Source: CAYZHV01 sp046541355
GTDB taxonomy: Bacteria; Spirochaetota; Spirochaetia; DSM-27196; Alkalispirochaetaceae
Assembly: GCA_046541355.1 (NCBI GenBank)
Contig: JBKHDM010000100.1
Location: 1-8,213 of the forward strand
Reading direction: 5' to 3'
Length of the DNA stretch: 8,213 bases
The notes under the pieces were generated by a model that saw only the letters and a list, made by a program, of their open reading frames with translations, searched no databases and was not told the origin of the DNA. The translations under genes and the position numbers were made by a program. Positions within the stretch are counted from its first letter, which is position 1, and every line of letters begins with the position of its first letter. Shown in pieces: positions 6,630 through 8,213 of the stretch.

Positions 6630-7190
6630 ACACGAAGAGCATTGCTCGCAGTAGCTCTCCTCCTGATTCCTTTTGCAGCAGCAGTAGCGGTCGAGGCGGT
6701 GGTTCTCGACGTCGCCGGCACCGTAGAGTATCGAGTCAACAGTGGGAGTTGGGAGCGGATAACAGAGGGAATGGTGCTTCCGGCAGGCGCCGAAGTGGTA
6801 ACGGGGTTTCGCTCATCCCTCGAGGTCGGTGTGGACCGCAGCTCTCTGCGCCTCGGCCCCCTGAGCCGCACGACCATCTCCGCCCTGACCGAGGAGAACG
6901 AGGAGCTCGAAAGCTCCCTTGACATGCCCTACGGTCGCCTGAGCGCGGATGTCCGGCGGCGCACTGGACAATCTCTGGACTTTCGGGTCCGCTCGCCAAT
7001 CTCCACTGCCGCTGTTAGAGGCACTGAGTTCGCCTTTGACGGTTTTGAGCTTGCCGTCTCCCACGGAGATGTCGCCTTCGAGAACGCGATCGGCCAGACC
7101 CACAGCGTTCGTGCCGGTCAGGCGAGCCGTACCTACGAGTTCGAGCCGATCATTTCCGTAGAGGAGACCTTCGCCGATCGGATCGACTGA
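6627..7190 (+). CDS. Secreted FecR-domain protein
   Basis: A 187-residue protein with an N-terminal signal peptide (TRR, then LLAVALLLIPFAAAVAV, cleavage near residues 21-24) followed by a stand-alone FecR domain. The domain begins with VLDVAGTVEYRVNSGSWERITEGMVLPAGAEVVTG (about 26-60), and its hallmark VRSPISTAAVRGTEF is at 121-135, followed by the short strands of the FecR fold up to ~170. It has no cytoplasmic anti-sigma region or membrane anchor, so it is a periplasmic protein of the type found outside iron-transport loci, not a FecI/FecR signalling protein. Such proteins often sit beside CHASE2 cyclases. Here it follows the exported barrel-like gene and is near the divergent cyclase, suggesting a shared envelope task. 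Its ligand or partner is unknown. Confidence 0.88.
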   Translation: MTRRALLAVALLLIPFAAAVAVEAVVLDVAGTVEYRVNSGSWERITEGMVLPAGAEVVTGFRSSLEVGVDRSSLRLGPLSRTTISALTEENEELESSLDMPYGRLSADVRRRTGQSLDFRVRSPISTAAVRGTEFAFDGFELAVSHGDVAFENAIGQTHSVRAGQASRTYEFEPIISVEETFADRID

Positions 7191-7232
7191 CCTGAAGAGG
7201 TCGAAGGATCGTCCTGCCCTGTCAGTACAACG

Positions 7233-7269
7233 GCGCCGGTGAGGGAGATGATTGTCATCCTCCCGGCGC
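7233..7269. other. Large imperfect hairpin in the FecR-thioredoxin intergenic region
   Basis: GCGCCGG (7233-7239) is exactly complementary to CCGGCGC (7263-7269). Inside it, GAGG/CCTC and ATGA/TCAT can add further pairs with small bulges, leaving a tight TTG-containing loop. No U-tract follows on the plus strand. It may end or process the FecR transcript, or act as an operator, because a TTGTCA -35-like box (7252-7257) lies within it. Confidence 0.45.
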
Positions 7270-7287
7270 TGGTAGTATGTAGTATCT
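7252..7287 (+). promoter_or_regulatory. Possible promoter for the thioredoxin-like/amphi-Trp operon
   Basis: TTGTCA at 7252-7257 matches the -35 consensus at 5 of 6 positions. TAGTAT occurs twice, at 7273-7278 (15 bases downstream) and 7280-7285 (22 bases downstream); TATGTA at 7276-7281 has an 18-base spacing. All are compromises. The second TAGTAT lies 5 bases before the ATG at 7291, which would give a leaderless or nearly leaderless message, consistent with the missing Shine-Dalgarno. Confidence 0.3.
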
Positions 7288-7290
7288 AAG

Positions 7291-7905
7291 ATGAACAAAG
7301 AAATGAATGATGCTCTGTTCTCCTCAGGTTATGACGCTCCTGAGTACGTCGCAAACCTGAGGAACTACCGTTCCCTGGTGAAGCAGCTCATGGACGAGGC
7401 GGAGGCGGACTCCTCTCACGCCGAGGAGCTTGCCCGCCTCGCCGCGGAGTACCCTCAGCCGGTGCGGGCAACGATGATGACCGAGGATTGGTGCGGTGAC
7501 TCCGCCTGCAATACGCCGATCCTCGCAAGCCTGTTTGCAAAGGCGGATATCCCCTTCAAAGCGTTGCGGGGCTCCGAGCACGAGCCGCTCAAGGAGGGGT
7601 ATGAGAGAGAGGGAACCGACCACATACCGGTCATCTCCCTCTGGGACGGCCGGTGGCAGGAGCTCGTCCGCTGGGTCGAGGCGCCGGAGGCGGTTTCAAG
7701 AAAGAAGGAGCAGTGGAAAGCGGAGCGCCCGGAGTTCATGGAACTCTACGCAAAGCAGAAGAGCGACACTGACGCAGCAAAGAAGTTTGCCTCCCTCTAC
7801 CGGGAGTTTCTCGAAACCATGGCGGAGTGGTACCGATCAGACCTCTGGTCCGAGACGACCCGGGAAATCGTAGACAAGCTTGCGGCGAAAGGAGTAGATC
7901 GATGA
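7291..7905 (+). CDS. Thioredoxin-fold family protein with CGDSAC site
   Basis: A 204-residue cytoplasmic thioredoxin-fold protein. After an N-terminal helical region (YRSLVKQLMDEAEAD...AEELARLAAEYPQ), the strand VRATMMTEDWCGDSACNTPIL (about 58-78) is the active-site segment of the thioredoxin_9-like group (EDWCGD). HIPVISLWDG (111-120) supplies the cis-Pro (113) and following strand. The usual CxxC is CGDS here: Cys68 is present, Ser71 replaces the resolving Cys, and a further Cys is at 73. Monothiol or atypical redox chemistry is therefore likelier than classical disulfide reduction. Residues ~130-200 are an alpha-helical C-terminal extension. The start has no clear Shine-Dalgarno; an ATG at 7303 is an alternative. 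Its stop overlaps the start of the amphi-Trp gene (ATGA), so the two are translationally coupled. The substrate is unknown. Confidence 0.85.
   Translation: MNKEMNDALFSSGYDAPEYVANLRNYRSLVKQLMDEAEADSSHAEELARLAAEYPQPVRATMMTEDWCGDSACNTPILASLFAKADIPFKALRGSEHEPLKEGYEREGTDHIPVISLWDGRWQELVRWVEAPEAVSRKKEQWKAERPEFMELYAKQKSDTDAAKKFASLYREFLETMAEWYRSDLWSETTREIVDKLAAKGVDR
7888..7904 (+). promoter_or_regulatory. Shine-Dalgarno and ATGA start-stop overlap of the amphi-Trp gene
   Basis: AAAGGAG at 7888-7894 lies 7 bases before ATG 7902-7904, inside the last codons of the thioredoxin-like gene. The ATG overlaps that gene's TGA (7903-7905). This supports the 87-residue form over a longer frame from 7827, whose extra N-terminal residues resemble no family. 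Confidence 0.75.
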
Positions 7906-8165
7906 GCGGAAAAAAAGAAGTGCTCCACAAGAGTCAGGAGCGGATGAAACGGAGTGAACTGGCGGCTTTTCTGCGGGACCTCGCCTCCCGGGTCGAGTCG
8001 GGGAGCGTTGTTCTCAAGAGCAGCAGTGGTGAGACTTCCGTCGATATTCCCGACCAGGTTGATCTGGAGCTGGAGTACGAGGTTAAGCAGAAAAAGAGCG
8101 GGGAGCGCAAAGAACTGGAGCTCGAAATCACCTGGGGTCCCGACGGCGGGGTCGATATAGCGTGA
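7902..8165 (+). CDS. Amphi-Trp domain-containing protein
   Basis: An 87-residue highly charged small protein matching the amphi-Trp domain family: a basic N-terminal tail, the helix SELAAFLRDLASRVESG (about 18-34), a strand VVLKSSSGETSVDIPDQVDLELEYEVKQKK (36-65), then ELELEITWGP with the conserved Trp at 78. The alternating pattern of hydrophobic and acidic residues gives the family its name. Members are found scattered through bacteria and haloarchaea; no biochemical role is established to my knowledge. It is coupled to the thioredoxin-like gene by an ATGA overlap with its own good Shine-Dalgarno, so the two proteins are made together. The full domain is present, with no sign of truncation. 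Confidence 0.85.
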   Translation: MSGKKEVLHKSQERMKRSELAAFLRDLASRVESGSVVLKSSSGETSVDIPDQVDLELEYEVKQKKSGERKELELEITWGPDGGVDIA

Positions 8166-8213
8166 GCCGACTCGGGGATTCACCGGTTGAGCCGACTCGA
8201 CCCCGGCGCATCC
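8162..8213 (+). CDS. Possible 5' end of a following gene, runs off the window
   Basis: A GTG at 8162 overlaps the amphi-Trp stop (GTGA) and opens a frame that stays open to the window end (MSRLGDSPVEPTRPRRI...). A TTG at 8187 in another frame (MSRLDPGAS...) is a rival start, with a weak GGGG 9 bases upstream. The two starts share a 12-base repeat. With at most 17 residues visible no function can be named; the tight coupling continues the pattern of the operon. Confidence 0.3.
   Translation, partial: MSRLGDSPVEPTRPRRI
8163..8199 (+). repeat. 12-base direct repeat at the operon end
   Basis: TGAGCCGACTCG occurs at 8163-8174 and again at 8188-8199, exact copies offset by 25 bases. The first copy starts with the stop codon of the amphi-Trp gene. 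Each copy follows a base that makes a possible start codon (GTG or TTG) in frame with SRL. It may be a small duplication at a gene start or chance in GC-rich DNA. Confidence 0.45.

Noticed and set aside
5528..6925. Minus-strand frame of 465 codons opposite the exported protein and FecR genes
   Set aside because: It spans two plus-strand genes with signal peptides and good Shine-Dalgarno sites, is very rich in Arg/Gly/Ser and shows no domain, so it is a compositional shadow.
6627..7190. FecR gene as part of an iron-citrate FecI/FecR signalling system
   Set aside because: There is no sigma factor gene, no cytoplasmic anti-sigma part and no membrane anchor. It is a secreted stand-alone FecR domain.
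1..8213. tRNA, rRNA, CRISPR, insertion sequence, phage or toxin-antitoxin signatures
   Set aside because: None was seen on reading both strands: there are no regularly spaced repeat arrays, no transposase motifs and no cloverleaf-like segment.

Overview
This is a GC-rich window from a Gram-negative (diderm) bacterium. Two exported products point to an outer membrane: a protein with a signal peptide that ends in the aromatic C-terminal residue typical of outer-membrane beta-barrels, and a periplasmic FecR-domain protein. The mix (CHASE2 class III cyclase next to a FecR-domain gene, amphi-Trp protein, DUF5996, single-copy housekeeping-like enzymes) would fit a free-living spirochaete such as a Spirochaetaceae member. 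No marker gene is present, so that assignment is tentative. There are no rRNA, tRNA, CRISPR or transposon signatures, and no stretch over 300 bases lacks a gene.

Layout. Positions 1-218 hold no convincing gene. They carry an intrinsic terminator (173-200) that ends transcription arriving from outside the window. Next, on the plus strand, come a saccharopine-dehydrogenase-like NAD(P)-binding oxidoreductase (219-1469) and a DUF5996 protein (1502-2362), 32 bases apart and probably co-transcribed. A 63-base convergent gap (2363-2425) carries a GC hairpin and a 24-base-period direct repeat. It is followed on the minus strand by a large membrane-bound CHASE2 adenylate cyclase (2426-4915). Divergent from the cyclase, with overlapping 5' ends, a plus-strand pair encodes an exported putative beta-barrel protein (4904-6574) and a secreted FecR-domain protein (6627-7190). 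After a 100-base intergenic region with a strong hairpin and a possible promoter, a thioredoxin-fold protein (7291-7905) and an amphi-Trp protein (7902-8165) are translationally coupled by an ATGA overlap. A further gene may begin at 8162 and run off the window.

How the genes may work together. The cyclase, exported barrel-like protein and FecR protein look like an envelope-sensing module: a periplasmic CHASE2 sensor drives cAMP synthesis in the cytoplasm, while the two exported proteins are made from the divergent transcript. CHASE2 cyclases and FecR-domain proteins are known neighbours; the barrel gene between them and the overlapping divergent starts are the less ordinary parts. All catalytic positions of the cyclase are intact. 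No wholly new system can be demonstrated from sequence alone. The points most worth a second look are the overlapping divergent starts, the acidic helical insert in the CHASE2 domain, the unclassified exported protein, the unusual CGDSAC active site of the thioredoxin-like protein, and an identical octamer just upstream of two starts that lack a Shine-Dalgarno.
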